A DNA stretch of 64,000 nucleotides from Streptomyces sp. ALI-76-A (GCF_030287445.1 NZ_JASVWB010000002.1:868001-932000); one strand, 5' to 3'; counted from the first letter of the stretch, positions 19,200-27,676 are shown. A program made the numbers and translations. The notes: a model not told the origin generated them from the sequence alone.

Positions 19200-20834
19200 A
19201 TGGTCAAGGCGCACGCGTCCACACACGAGTTGGTCGCCGGACGGTACCGACTCCTGGAGGCCCTCCACCATGAGACCAACCGGGTCTGCTGGTACGGCGA
19301 GGACGTCACGACCGGGCGTCCGCGTCTCCTCACCCAGACCGGACTGCCGGCCGACCCCGACGAGGAGAGCCCGCGCCGGGCCACCGCCCGGCTCGTCCGC
19401 ATGGCCGAGACCATGGGACAGGTGTGTCCCGGCCGGGTCGCGGCGGTTCTCGACGCCGTCGTGGAGTCCGGCACCCTGTGGACCGTCACCGAATGGATCG
19501 ACGGCACGCCCCTGGGCGAACTCCTCGCCCAGCAGGGCACCTTCAGCTACGTCCGGGCGGCCCGCATCGGCCTGGAGGTGCTCGACGTACTGGAGGCGGC
19601 GCACGGTCAGGGCATCACGCACGGCGAGCTCAGTCCCGGCCAGGTGTTCGTGCGGGACCAGGGTTCCGTCGTCCTCACCGGTTTCGGACTGACCGGCGCC
19701 ACCCTGGCGCCCCGGGTCACCGCGCCGTCGTTCGCCTCCCCCGAACAGGCGCGCGACGAGCGCATCGGACCCGCCGCCGACCTGTGGGCGCTCGGGGCGA
19801 TCCTGTACACGATGGTCGAGGGCCGCCCGCCGTTCCGTGAGCGGGACCGGCCGGAGGCCACCCTGCGCGGGGTGGACCGGCTGCCGCTGCGCAGCCCCGT
19901 GCACGCCGGACCGCTCGCCCAGACCGTGCAGGGGCTGCTGCGCAAGAACTCCCGGGAACGGCTGACCCGCCCGGCGGTCCGCGAGGCGCTCACCCGGGTC
20001 CTGAGGGAGGACCCGGGGCAGGCCATGGGCGCGCCGCCCGGGCCCCGGCTGCGCGGTGTCCACACGGCGGGCCCGAGGTGGAGCAGGCGGACCGTGATCG
20101 TCGGAACCGCCCTGGCCGTCGTGACGGTGTCCCTCGCCGTCCTCGCCGTGACCGAGCAGCTGCCGGGCACCGGCACCTCGCCGACCGAAGCGGCACCGGG
20201 GCCGGGCGCCTCGGCCCCGGCCACCGACAACCGCACCGACGGCCAGGCCTCCCGTCCACCGGGGACGCCGACGCCCACGCCGACCCCGACGGCGACCCCC
20301 ACGTCATCGCCCACGCCCACCCCGAGCGCCACGCCGACGCGGTCCCCGACCGGCGCCGCGCTGCCCCCCGGCTACCGCGTGTACCGGTCGCCGGAGGGCT
20401 TCTCCGTGGCCCTGCCCGACGGCTGGAAGGCGCTGCGCACCACCCGCATGGGCGACCTGGCGTACCGCGTGATCCTCGGCGACGAGGACGACCCGCGCAC
20501 GCTCGCCGTCACCTACAGCGAACGCGTGGGCCCGGACCCCGTCGCCGTCTGGCGCGACGACGTGGAGCCGGACCTGAAGCAGAGGGTCGGCGACTACCGC
20601 CGGATCGGGGAGATCAGCGCGACGACGTACCAAGGACGCGAGGCCGCCGACATGGAGTGGCTCGCCGACGACTCCCGCGGCACCCGCGTGCGCACCTTCG
20701 GCCGCGGCTTCCTTATCGGGGAGGGCCGCAGCTACTCGCTGCGCTGGACGACACCGGCGGCGGACTGGGAGGACTCCGCGAACCGGGAGGCACTGGACAC
20801 CTTCCTGCGGACGTTCAGACAGGCCTCGGACTGA
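19200..20834 (+). CDS. Membrane-anchored Ser/Thr pseudokinase with extracytoplasmic domain
   Basis: A 544-residue protein. Residues 10-285 have a protein-kinase fold (PEQARDERIGPAADLWALGAILYTMVEG), but the catalytic parts are lost: the loop reads HGELSPGQV (141-149) instead of HRDxKPxN, the DFG position is GFG (161-163), and no VAxK lysine is seen. A single membrane helix (298-318, VIVGTALAVVTVSLAVLAV) follows. Then come a Thr/Pro-rich linker and a C-terminal extracytoplasmic domain (about 395-540). GAGGG six bases before ATG 19200 decides the start over ATG 19194. It may sense or scaffold rather than phosphorylate. Confidence 0.85.
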   Translation: MVKAHASTHELVAGRYRLLEALHHETNRVCWYGEDVTTGRPRLLTQTGLPADPDEESPRRATARLVRMAETMGQVCPGRVAAVLDAVVESGTLWTVTEWIDGTPLGELLAQQGTFSYVRAARIGLEVLDVLEAAHGQGITHGELSPGQVFVRDQGSVVLTGFGLTGATLAPRVTAPSFASPEQARDERIGPAADLWALGAILYTMVEGRPPFRERDRPEATLRGVDRLPLRSPVHAGPLAQTVQGLLRKNSRERLTRPAVREALTRVLREDPGQAMGAPPGPRLRGVHTAGPRWSRRTVIVGTALAVVTVSLAVLAVTEQLPGTGTSPTEAAPGPGASAPATDNRTDGQASRPPGTPTPTPTPTATPTSSPTPTPSATPTRSPTGAALPPGYRVYRSPEGFSVALPDGWKALRTTRMGDLAYRVILGDEDDPRTLAVTYSERVGPDPVAVWRDDVEPDLKQRVGDYRRIGEISATTYQGREAADMEWLADDSRGTRVRTFGRGFLIGEGRSYSLRWTTPAADWEDSANREALDTFLRTFRQASD

Positions 20835-21047
20835 GCCGCGGGGCGCCCGCGTGCGCCGGCGCGCCGTGAAGCTCCGCCGCGGCAGCGAGCGGCTCACCAC
20901 CAGATGCTGGGGCGTCTTCGGAAAGGCCACGTCGACGACGAGGAGGTCCGCGTCGGCCCGTCCACCGCCGACCGCGACGGGGACCGGCTCCTCGAGACGG
21001 CCACGATCGGCCCGTTTTCCCGTCCGCCGACCGGGGACCCGGCCCGC

Positions 21048-22019
21048 ATGGTGCAAATCGGATACACGATGATGACCGAACAGGCGGGCCCCCGTGACCT
21101 CGTCGACCACGTGGTCCGGGCGGAGGAGGCGGGCTTCGACTTCTCGGTGACCTCCGACCACTACTTCCCCTGGCTGCGCACACAGGGGCACGCGCCCTAC
21201 GCGTGGAGCGTCCTGGGCGCCGCCGCCCAGGCGACCTCCCGCATTCCCCTGATGACGTACGTGACGTGTCCGACCTTCCGCTACCACCCGGCGGTGGTGG
21301 CGCAGAAGGCGGCGACGATGCAGTTGCTCTCGGAAGGGCGCTTCCGGCTCGGGCTGGGCTCCGGCGAGAACCTCAACGAGCACGTGGTGGGCGGCGGCTG
21401 GCCGGCCGCCGACGTACGGCACGAGATGCTCGAGGAGGCCGTGGAGATCATCCGCGCGCTCTTCGAGGGCGGCCATGTGAACCACCGCGGCACGCACTTC
21501 GACGTGGAGTCCGCCCGGCTGTGGGATCTGCCGGACCAGCCGCCGCCGATCGGCATCGCGGTCTCCGGCGAGCAGTCCTGCTCCCTCGCGGGCCGGCTGG
21601 CCGACCTGGTGATCGCCACCGAGCCCAAGGCGGGGCTCCTGGAGGCCTTCGACCGGCACGGGGGCGAGGGCAAGCCCCGGGTGGGCCAACTGCCGGTGTG
21701 CTACGACACCGACCGGGACGCCGCCGTCAAGCGCGCCCACGCGCAGTTCCGCTGGTTCGGCAACGGCTGGAAGGTCAACGCGGAGCTGCCGCACCCGGAC
21801 TCCTTCGAGGGCGCCACCCAGTTCGTCACGCCCGACGACGTCGCCGAGTCCATCCCGTGCGGGGACGATCCGGAGGCCTTCGTCGAGGCGGTACGGCCGT
21901 ACGCCGAGGCGGGCTTCACCGAGATCGCCCTGGTGCAGATCGGCGGCGACTCCCAGCCCGCGTTCCTGGACTGGTCGGCGAAGACGCTGCTGCCCGCGCT
22001 GCACGACGCCCTCGGCTGA
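21048..22019 (+). CDS. LLM-class F420-dependent oxidoreductase (TIGR03557-like)
   Basis: A 323-residue TIM-barrel flavin-type enzyme close to F420-dependent glucose-6-phosphate dehydrogenase-like proteins. Typical segments are VQIGYTMMTEQ, FSVTSDHYFPWLRTQGHAP, MTYVTCPTFRYHPAVVAQ and LGLGSGENLNEH. It probably uses coenzyme F420 to oxidise or reduce a small substrate, not known. ATG 21048 follows CGGGGAC. The 213 bp upstream keep the same frame open but with poor codon usage, so I did not extend the gene. An IS481 copy begins 45 bp after the stop. Confidence 0.88.
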   Translation: MVQIGYTMMTEQAGPRDLVDHVVRAEEAGFDFSVTSDHYFPWLRTQGHAPYAWSVLGAAAQATSRIPLMTYVTCPTFRYHPAVVAQKAATMQLLSEGRFRLGLGSGENLNEHVVGGGWPAADVRHEMLEEAVEIIRALFEGGHVNHRGTHFDVESARLWDLPDQPPPIGIAVSGEQSCSLAGRLADLVIATEPKAGLLEAFDRHGGEGKPRVGQLPVCYDTDRDAAVKRAHAQFRWFGNGWKVNAELPHPDSFEGATQFVTPDDVAESIPCGDDPEAFVEAVRPYAEAGFTEIALVQIGGDSQPAFLDWSAKTLLPALHDALG

Positions 22020-22058
22020 ACCCCGCCCGCCGGTGACGGAGCGCCGCCACGGGGTGCC

Positions 22059-23012
22059 CTAGGTGTACTGACCCGTGAGGTTGGGGACGCGGCTGGCGGG
22101 TGGTTGGCCTTTCAGCGCGGTGTGTCCGCGGTGGTGATTGTAGGTGTGCAGCCAGCCGGGGTATGCGTCGCGTCGTTCAGTCTCTGTGCGGTAGGGGCGG
22201 GCGTAGGCCCACTCGTCCAGCAGGGTGCGGTTGAAGCGCTCGACCTTGCCGTTCGTCTGCGGCCGGTAGGGGCGGGTTCGCTTGTGGGTGATCCCGGCTG
22301 TGGCAAGGGCTTCGCGCCAGTCGCGTGAGCGGTAGCAGGAGCCGTTGTCGGTCAGCACCCGCTGGACGGTGATCCCGGCCTGGGCGAAGAACGTCTGGGC
22401 CCGGCCCCAGAAGGCGGTTGCGGTTTCCTTCTTCTCGTCTGCGTGGATCTCGCTGTAGGCGAGGCGGGAGTGATCGTCGACGGCGTTGTGCAGGTAGCTG
22501 TAACCGACGCCGGAGCGGGTCTTGCGGCCGGCCTGGCGGCCCAGGGTCTTGTGGCCGCCGCCGTCGGGGATGTTGCCGAGCTTCTTGATGTCCACGTGCA
22601 CCAACTCGCCCGGCGCTGACCGTTCGTAGCGGCGGATCACCCGCCCGGTAGCGCGGTCGAGATGAGCGAGACGGGCCAGCTTGTAGCGGGCCAGGACCCG
22701 GTGCACCGTGGACGGGTTCAACCGCAGCAGGTAGGCGATGCGGGCCGGTCCCCAGCGGCGCAGAACGCGGACCTTGATGATCCGCCGCTCGATGCGGGTC
22801 GGCATCCGGCGCGGGCTGGTGCGCGGGCGGCTGGAGCGGTCGCTCATGCCTGCCTCACCGGATCGACGGTAGCGGTCGGCCCACCGCTGGGCGGTGGTCG
22901 GCGAGACCTGGAAGCGTTCGGCGGCCCTGCGCAGGGTCCAGCCGTCCTCGACCACGCAGCGGGCCAGACGCAGACGGCCGGTCTCGGTCAGGGGTGCATT
23001 ACGGTGGGGCAC
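22059..23012 (-). CDS. IS481-family transposase
   Basis: A 317-residue DDE transposase. An N-terminal helix-turn-helix (WTLRRAAERFQVSPTTAQRW) is followed by an rve integrase core with GELVHVDIKKLG (first Asp), TDNGSCYRS (second Asp) and RPYRPQTNGKVERFNR (Glu). The GTG at 23012, giving VPHRNAPLTETGRLRL, fits the family N-terminus and has AGAAAGG upstream; a longer start at 23069 is possible. The stop codon TAG lies outside the IS proper, inside the CCTAGG target duplication, so the last codon is completed by the host site. Confidence 0.93.
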   Translation of the reverse strand: MPHRNAPLTETGRLRLARCVVEDGWTLRRAAERFQVSPTTAQRWADRYRRSGEAGMSDRSSRPRTSPRRMPTRIERRIIKVRVLRRWGPARIAYLLRLNPSTVHRVLARYKLARLAHLDRATGRVIRRYERSAPGELVHVDIKKLGNIPDGGGHKTLGRQAGRKTRSGVGYSYLHNAVDDHSRLAYSEIHADEKKETATAFWGRAQTFFAQAGITVQRVLTDNGSCYRSRDWREALATAGITHKRTRPYRPQTNGKVERFNRTLLDEWAYARPYRTETERRDAYPGWLHTYNHHRGHTALKGQPPASRVPNLTGQYT

Positions 23013-23131
23013 GAGGGCCTTTCTGTCGGTGTAGACGTCGCAATCCACACCGAACCGGAAGGCCCTCACTCATTTCAAGATCCCTCAGCCGAGATCTGGC
23101 TCCCTCGTCCACAACCTCCCGGGACAGAACA
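22064..23131. mobile_element. Intact IS481-family insertion sequence, 1068 bp
   Basis: The element starts TGTACTGACCCGTGAGGTTG and its other end, read on the opposite strand, starts TGTTCTGTCCCGGGAGGTTG. These are imperfect terminal inverted repeats of about 30 bp. It is flanked on both sides by CCTAGG (22058-22063 and 23132-23137), a 6-bp target duplication of the NCTAGN kind used by IS481. One transposase gene fills it. The intact ends, identical duplications and full-length frame point to a recent insertion between the LLM gene and the gene at 23189. Confidence 0.93.
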
Positions 23132-23188
23132 CCTAGGCTTCCGAGCTGCACACGCGCAGTTCGACCAGCCTGTCCAGGAGATGTACCC

Positions 23189-24220
23189 GTGACCCTAGCG
23201 ATCGTCCCGTCCGAGACGTCCCCCGTGCCCCTGTCCGACCTGGTGGCGCGGGACGCTCGCGAGTTCGGCGTCCACGCGCGCACCGGAGGCTGGGCCTTCG
23301 GCCTGATGGTGGCGCGCAGCGTCCGGCCCGGCGGCCAGAGTGCCGGCGAGTCGCCGAAGGTCTCGGCGAAGGAGTTCGCCGAGCTGGCCGGGTGCTCGCC
23401 CGAGCGGGTCATGCGCTACTACAAGGCCTGGGACCGGGCCGCCGACGACGGTCTCGTCCCGCACCTCGAGGCGCTGGCGCCCGGGCAGGAGGTGGAGCTG
23501 CCGGACGCCGACGTGTGGCTGGGCTACTACGTCTCCCGCAACAGCGCCACGTCCGAGCGCGGCACCGCCATCACGGAGGCGGCCGAGGCGGAGGGCATCC
23601 GCCCGACCAAGGCGCTGGAGGTCGCCGAGAACCCGACCGCGCTGCGCGCCGCGATCCTCGCCGACCCCGCCACCGCCCAGGCGGCCCGCCAGGCCCTCCT
23701 GGACCGGGTGCGCGAGGATCCGGAACTCCAGGCCGAGCTGGCCCGGGACGTCGTGCGCACCGACGATCTGAAGAAGGCCGTCGCCAGCGAGAACCGGTCG
23801 GCGGACCGGATCGGGTACGTCCGTCAGATCGCCGAGTCGGGCCAGGTCAAGACGCCGGCCGGGCAGACCGTCGAGGCGCCCGCCGACCTCCGCGAGGAGG
23901 CCGAGCGACACCTGTCGCTCCTCGACGAGCTGGAGGAGGGCGAGGACACCGGCGAGTGGGCGACCGAGGCGTTCAGCACGATGAAGTCGCTCGTGGCCGA
24001 GGCCGTGGAGGCCGATCCCGACCTGCGCGTGCGGGAACGGCGGACGAAGTTCTACTCCAGCCTGCAGAAGGCCACCAAGGCGTTCGAGGAACTCACCTTC
24101 GACGACGCCCAGGAGTTCTACGAGGACGACATGGTCCAGCAACTGGAGGAACTCCAGCACGCCATCGCCACCTGCATCACGGCGCTGCGCGGAACGCGCG
24201 GGATTCACCCGGAGGGCTGA
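23189..24220 (+). CDS. Conserved helical protein of unknown function, possible HTH near N-terminus
   Basis: A 343-residue, Glu/Ala-rich and probably largely alpha-helical protein. I recognise it only as a conserved Streptomyces hypothetical. Residues about 47-70 (SAKEFAELAGCSPERVMRYY) look like a helix-turn-helix or KorB/ParB-like helical segment, and a long coiled-coil-like C-terminus follows (EEAERHLSLLDELEEGED). No signal peptide or membrane helix is seen. The GTG at 23189 has CCAGGAG eight bases upstream. The IS481 copy ends only 57 bp before the start, so its promoter region has been split by the insertion. Confidence 0.7.
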   Translation: MTLAIVPSETSPVPLSDLVARDAREFGVHARTGGWAFGLMVARSVRPGGQSAGESPKVSAKEFAELAGCSPERVMRYYKAWDRAADDGLVPHLEALAPGQEVELPDADVWLGYYVSRNSATSERGTAITEAAEAEGIRPTKALEVAENPTALRAAILADPATAQAARQALLDRVREDPELQAELARDVVRTDDLKKAVASENRSADRIGYVRQIAESGQVKTPAGQTVEAPADLREEAERHLSLLDELEEGEDTGEWATEAFSTMKSLVAEAVEADPDLRVRERRTKFYSSLQKATKAFEELTFDDAQEFYEDDMVQQLEELQHAIATCITALRGTRGIHPEG

Positions 24221-24243
24221 GCATCTTGCGCGCGACGGGGGTA

Positions 24244-24257
24244 GTAGAGGTCTCTAC
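24244..24257. promoter_or_regulatory. Inverted repeat upstream of SsgA-like gene
   Basis: GTAGAG-GT-CTCTAC is a perfect 6-bp inverted repeat with a 2-bp spacer, 26 bp before the GTG of the SsgA-like gene. It may be an operator or overlap the promoter. The cognate regulator is unknown. Confidence 0.45.
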
Positions 24258-24282
24258 GACTGTTCTGCCCGGAGGCCCTCTA

Positions 24283-24708
24283 GTGAACTCGTTCGTGCAC
24301 AAGACTCTCGTCGTGCAGCTCCAGGCGGGCGCGACGGAGCGCTGCCCGGTCCTCGCCCACCTCAGTTACGACGCGTCGGACCCGTTCGCCGTCACCGTGG
24401 TCTTCAGCCATGACGGCCGGGTGCTCGCGCGGTGGAGGCTGGACCGGGAGATGCTCACGGACGGGCTGCGGCGCCCGGTCGGGGTGGGGGACGTGCGGAT
24501 GCGGCCGCTGTCGACCGGCCTGTGGGAGGAGCTGCGGATGGAGTTCATCGGCGACGCCCGCCCCGACGGAAGCCGCCAGCGGGCCGTGGTCTTCGCCTGG
24601 GCACCGGCGCTCGCGACCTTCCTGCGGGAGACGCGCGAGATCGTGGCGCCGGGCCGGGAAGAGGTCCGGATCGACGACTTCCTCCAGGAGGTCATCGCCG
24701 GGAGTTGA
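24283..24708 (+). CDS. SsgA-family sporulation/cell-division regulator
   Basis: A 141-residue SsgA-like protein (SALP), a family found only in morphologically complex actinomycetes, where members guide septum placement, spore-wall synthesis and FtsZ recruitment. The family pattern is visible in LAHLSYDASDPFAVTVVFSH, LDREMLTDGLRRPVGVGDV and EIVAPGREEVRIDDFLQEVI. GTG 24283 has GGAGG seven bases upstream. Which paralogue it is (SsgA to SsgG) I cannot say. It lies 62 bp after the unknown helical protein. Confidence 0.9.
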   Translation: MNSFVHKTLVVQLQAGATERCPVLAHLSYDASDPFAVTVVFSHDGRVLARWRLDREMLTDGLRRPVGVGDVRMRPLSTGLWEELRMEFIGDARPDGSRQRAVVFAWAPALATFLRETREIVAPGREEVRIDDFLQEVIAGS

Positions 24709-24812
24709 AGCGGGATGCGCTCACCGCGCGGCACGCGCGCGGTGAGCGCCGGGACCCGCGCGGGAGGTACCGCTGCCGGCCGCTCACGGCCGGCAGCCCG
24801 ACGCTCCCCGGG

Positions 24813-25310
24813 TCACTCCGTCGAGTGACGGCGGGCCAGCAGCGGTACGACGAACCAGCACAGCAGGTACCAGGCGACCACTCCGCCGACCAGCCAGGGC
24901 ACGTACCCGTCGTGCGTGGCGACCCTGAGGATCAGCAGCAGCGCCGAGGTCATCGTGGCGAGCAGCAGCACCAGGCCGACGAAGGTCAGCCGGGAGGCCC
25001 ACACGACCGCGTGGGGCTTGACCCGCAGACCGGACACCAGGCGGTGCAGCGACACCGGACCGATCAGCGCACCCGTGGCACAGGCACCCAGAACCACCGT
25101 CACGATGTAGATGGCCTTGTCCGTGTCCGCCAGATCCACGTACTTCGGTGTGAACACGACGGTGAGCAGGAAGCCGAACAGGATCTGCACACCCGTCTGG
25201 GCGACTCTGACCTCCTGGATGAGCTCCGCCCACTTGCGGTCGGCTCTCTCGTCCTCGGTCTCGTTGCGTCCCATGTCGTTCTTGCCTGCGTCGCTTCCGG
25301 TGGCCGACAA
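24813..25310 (-). CDS. Small four-helix membrane protein (DUF6328-like)
   Basis: A 165-residue protein with a charged N-terminus (ETEDERADRKWAELIQEVRV) and four predicted membrane helices (near 42-58, 68-90, 103-128 and 138-158). This pattern matches the actinobacterial DUF6328 family. The start is an unusual TTG at 25310 with a strong GAGGAGG ribosome-binding site five bases upstream; an internal ATG lies 36 bases further in. It is divergent from the Ala/Thr/Lys-rich gene at 25454 and shares a control region with it. Function unknown. Confidence 0.8.
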   Translation of the reverse strand: MSATGSDAGKNDMGRNETEDERADRKWAELIQEVRVAQTGVQILFGFLLTVVFTPKYVDLADTDKAIYIVTVVLGACATGALIGPVSLHRLVSGLRVKPHAVVWASRLTFVGLVLLLATMTSALLLILRVATHDGYVPWLVGGVVAWYLLCWFVVPLLARRHSTE

Positions 25311-25358
25311 GCTTCCTCCTCATCTTGTTCGAATCTGTTGGTTCGTCTGCACCGTGTT

Positions 25359-25406
25359 CCCTGTTTCATGCTTCCTTGACCGCCGTTGACGTTGACGGAA
25401 ACAGGG
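25359..25406. promoter_or_regulatory. Long-spaced inverted repeat in a divergent promoter region
   Basis: CCCTGTTTC (25359-25367) and GAAACAGGG (25398-25406) form a perfect 9-bp inverted repeat 30 bp apart. Three TTGAC motifs lie between the arms, resembling -35 elements. It sits between the divergent membrane protein and the Ala-rich protein and could bind a shared regulator. Confidence 0.45.
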
Positions 25407-25453
25407 GGTGACGGAACGTGTTTGCGACGCAGTCGAACGGCAAGGCGGATCCC

Positions 25454-25879
25454 ATGACGGATTCGGACAAGGAAACGACCAAGAAGACAGCAGCCGCCTC
25501 CGCCGCCTCCAAGGCGCGGCAGAACACGGACAAGGCGACGGCACCGGCCACGAACACCGCCCGGGCGGCCGCGGCGAAGACCGACGAGGCGGCCTCGGCC
25601 GCCAAGACGGGCGCCCAGCGGGCGGCCGACGCGACGAGCACGGCCGCGCAGACCGCGGTCAAGAGCGTGGAGGTGGGACGGCAGGCGATCGTCTCGGCCT
25701 CGGGGCAGGTCGCGGCCGGCGCGAAGACGGCGTGGGTGGTGCTCAACAACCGCAAGCTCGTCGCCGCGGGCCTCGGAGCGGGGCTGACCGCGCTGAGCGC
25801 CGCGTCCTTCGTGGCGGGCCGCCGTACGGAGCGCCACACCCACGGGCCCGTGACCCGGCTGACCGGCGGCCGCATCTAG
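25454..25879 (+). CDS. Ala/Thr/Lys-rich small protein with C-terminal hydrophobic helix
   Basis: A 141-residue low-complexity protein of unknown function. Residues 1-90 are rich in Ala, Thr and Lys (KKTAAASAASKARQNTDK), similar in style to histone-H1-like or apolipoprotein-like helices. Residues about 95-125 hold a hydrophobic stretch (KLVAAGLGAGLTALSAASFV), then a basic tail. ATG 25454 has AAGGCGGA upstream; GTG 25418 is an in-frame alternative. It may be a membrane- or DNA-associated stress protein, but that is a guess. A hairpin follows at 25949. Confidence 0.6.
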   Translation: MTDSDKETTKKTAAASAASKARQNTDKATAPATNTARAAAAKTDEAASAAKTGAQRAADATSTAAQTAVKSVEVGRQAIVSASGQVAAGAKTAWVVLNNRKLVAAGLGAGLTALSAASFVAGRRTERHTHGPVTRLTGGRI

Positions 25880-25948
25880 AGGGACGCACCGGCCGGCCGG
25901 GCGGCTGTTTCAGCGATCACCGGACGGTTACACGGACGCGAGACGGAT

Positions 25949-25974
25949 GGCGTGACGGCTGCGGCCGTCACGCC
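25949..25974 (+). terminator. Hairpin, probable terminator
   Basis: GGCGTGACGG-CTGCGG-CCGTCACGCC has perfect 10-bp arms. It lies 70 bp after the stop of the Ala-rich gene and 40 bp before the next start. No strong T-run follows, as is common in Streptomyces. Confidence 0.6.
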
Positions 25975-26013
25975 CCGTTCCCGATGTCATCCACCCGAGG
26001 AGTCCCGTTGACC

Positions 26014-26361
26014 ATGTCCGACACCGAGCTCACTGTCACACTCAGCGGCGGCAGCGCCGCCGACGCCCTGGTGGTCGTACGGACCCTGGAGCCCGTCTTC
26101 GGCGCTCCGGACGAGCTGCCCTCCGACGAGCACGCCACCGTTCACACGGCCACCTTCGCCGGCGACACCTCCGCGCAGTCGTCCCGCACGTCGCAGGACG
26201 AGGCCGGCCGACTGTCGGCGCCGGTCACCGTCACGGTGCAGGGCACGCCGGAGAGCGTCGAGAAGGCCAGCGACGCCCTGTCCCGTGCCTTCTCCGCGGA
26301 CGACGAGGGGGCCGCCTCCGGCGACCAGGAGCAGGAGCGCCAGCTGGTCCTGCGGCCCTGA
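26014..26361 (+). CDS. Small conserved hypothetical protein
   Basis: A 115-residue acidic protein that I do not recognise. It begins MSDTELTVTLSGGSAADALV and contains alternating beta-like segments (ATVHTATFAG, APVTVTVQG) and one helix (ESVEKASDALSRAFSA). No membrane or signal segment is seen. A TTG at 26008, two codons earlier, is spaced better from GAGGAG (25997-26002) and may be the real start. It is convergent with the aldo/keto reductase, 14 bp from its stop. Confidence 0.6.
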   Translation: MSDTELTVTLSGGSAADALVVVRTLEPVFGAPDELPSDEHATVHTATFAGDTSAQSSRTSQDEAGRLSAPVTVTVQGTPESVEKASDALSRAFSADDEGAASGDQEQERQLVLRP

Positions 26362-26375
26362 CCGGGCCTGGCGCG

Positions 26376-27359
26376 CTACCAGCGGCCTTCGACCTGGTCC
26401 TTGATCCGCCGGTCGTAGAGGTCGCGGATCGCGGTGAGCGTCTCCTCGGGCAGCGGCGGCAGCTTGGCGGCGGCCGCGTTGGCGCGCGCCTGCTCGGGCG
26501 AGCGGGCACCGGGGATCACGGTGGTCACACCGGGCTGCTCGATGATCCAGCGCAGCGCCAGCTGGGCCGACGTGTACCCCTGAGGGGCGAGCGCGGCGAA
26601 CTCGGCCGCGGCCTCGACGCCGGTCACGTAGTCCACGCCGGAGAACGTCTCACCCACGTCGAAGGACTCGCCGTGCCGGTTGAAGGCGCGGTGGTCGTTC
26701 TCCGGGAAGACGGTGTCCTTCGTGTACTTGCCCGTCAGCAGTCCCGAGGCGAGCGGGACACGGGCGATGATGCCGACGCCGGCCTCCCGGGCCGCGGGCA
26801 GCACCTCGCGCAGCGGCTTCATCCGGAACGGGTTGAGGATGATCTGCACGCTCGCCACGCCCGGCCGAGCGATCGCGGTCAGCGCCTCCTGGCAGGTCTC
26901 CACACTGACGCCGTAGGCGGCGACGCGCTCCTCCTCGACCAGGGTGTCGAGGGCGTCGAAGACCTCGTCCGTGGAGTACACGGGCGTCGGCGGGCAGTGC
27001 AGCTGGACCAGGTCGACACGGTCGACCCCGAGGTTGCGCCGCGAACGGTCGTTCCAGGCGCGGAAGTTGTCCAGGACGTAGTTCTCCGGGATCTGGTCGA
27101 CCCGGCGTCCCATCTTCGTGGCGACCAGCACATGCAGATCGGGCCGGCCGCTCAGGAAGGCGGCGATGGTCTGCTCGCTGCGCCCGTCGCCGTACACGTC
27201 GGCCGTGTCGAAGAAGGTGACCCCGGCCTCGGCCGCGGCCTCCAGCACCGCCAGGGCCTCCTTGTCGTCGACGTCTCCCCAGTCGGCCCCCAGTTGCCAG
27301 GTGCCGAGACCGACGACGGATGCGTGCTGGTCTGATCTACCGAATGTGCGCTCGTCCAT
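26376..27359 (-). CDS. Aldo/keto reductase
   Basis: A 327-residue (beta/alpha)8 NADPH oxidoreductase. The catalytic tetrad is complete: D51 and Y56 in FFDTADVYGDG, K82 in VATKMG, and His in DLVQLHCPPTP. The NADP-binding end is seen in VTTVIPGARSPEQARAN. It reduces aldehydes or ketones of unknown identity and resembles the IolS/YajO-like group. ATG at 27359; divergent from nothing near. The next 317 bp hold no gene. Confidence 0.92.
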   Translation of the reverse strand: MDERTFGRSDQHASVVGLGTWQLGADWGDVDDKEALAVLEAAAEAGVTFFDTADVYGDGRSEQTIAAFLSGRPDLHVLVATKMGRRVDQIPENYVLDNFRAWNDRSRRNLGVDRVDLVQLHCPPTPVYSTDEVFDALDTLVEEERVAAYGVSVETCQEALTAIARPGVASVQIILNPFRMKPLREVLPAAREAGVGIIARVPLASGLLTGKYTKDTVFPENDHRAFNRHGESFDVGETFSGVDYVTGVEAAAEFAALAPQGYTSAQLALRWIIEQPGVTTVIPGARSPEQARANAAAAKLPPLPEETLTAIRDLYDRRIKDQVEGRW

Positions 27360-27676
27360 GGCGTCAGTCTGTCATTCGGCACACTGCCGCAGGGACGCGG
27401 ACGCTCCGGCCTGTCACCTGGGCGTCGTTCGCCCGTACGGGCGAGGGGGCGATCGCGCGCGAGGCAAGCGAGCGTCGACGGGCGCCCAGCGTGAGGCCGT
27501 GACCGAGTGTCTCGTGAGCGACCCGGAACCGGCCGGCCCGTCCTGGACCCGTCGCGGGTTCCCGCGGTCCGCCGCCGCCCTGGCCGCCGTACCCGTCGAC
27601 GACGGCGGATCCGGCGGAAGCCGCGGGGACGGTCCGCCGCCGGACGCCTGTCGCGCTGACCGCGGGCCGCGCGGGG
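27360..27676. other. Gene-free stretch between aldo/keto reductase and flavin monooxygenase
   Basis: I see no believable coding frame, no clear terminator and no recognised operator here. It should contain the promoter of the aldo/keto reductase (near 27360-27420) and the 3' end of the monooxygenase transcript. Confidence 0.5.

Noticed and set aside
20835..21047. N-terminal extension of the LLM/F420 enzyme to 20904
   Set aside because: The extra 48 residues do not match the family, and the ATG at 21048 has a suitable ribosome-binding site and the family start.
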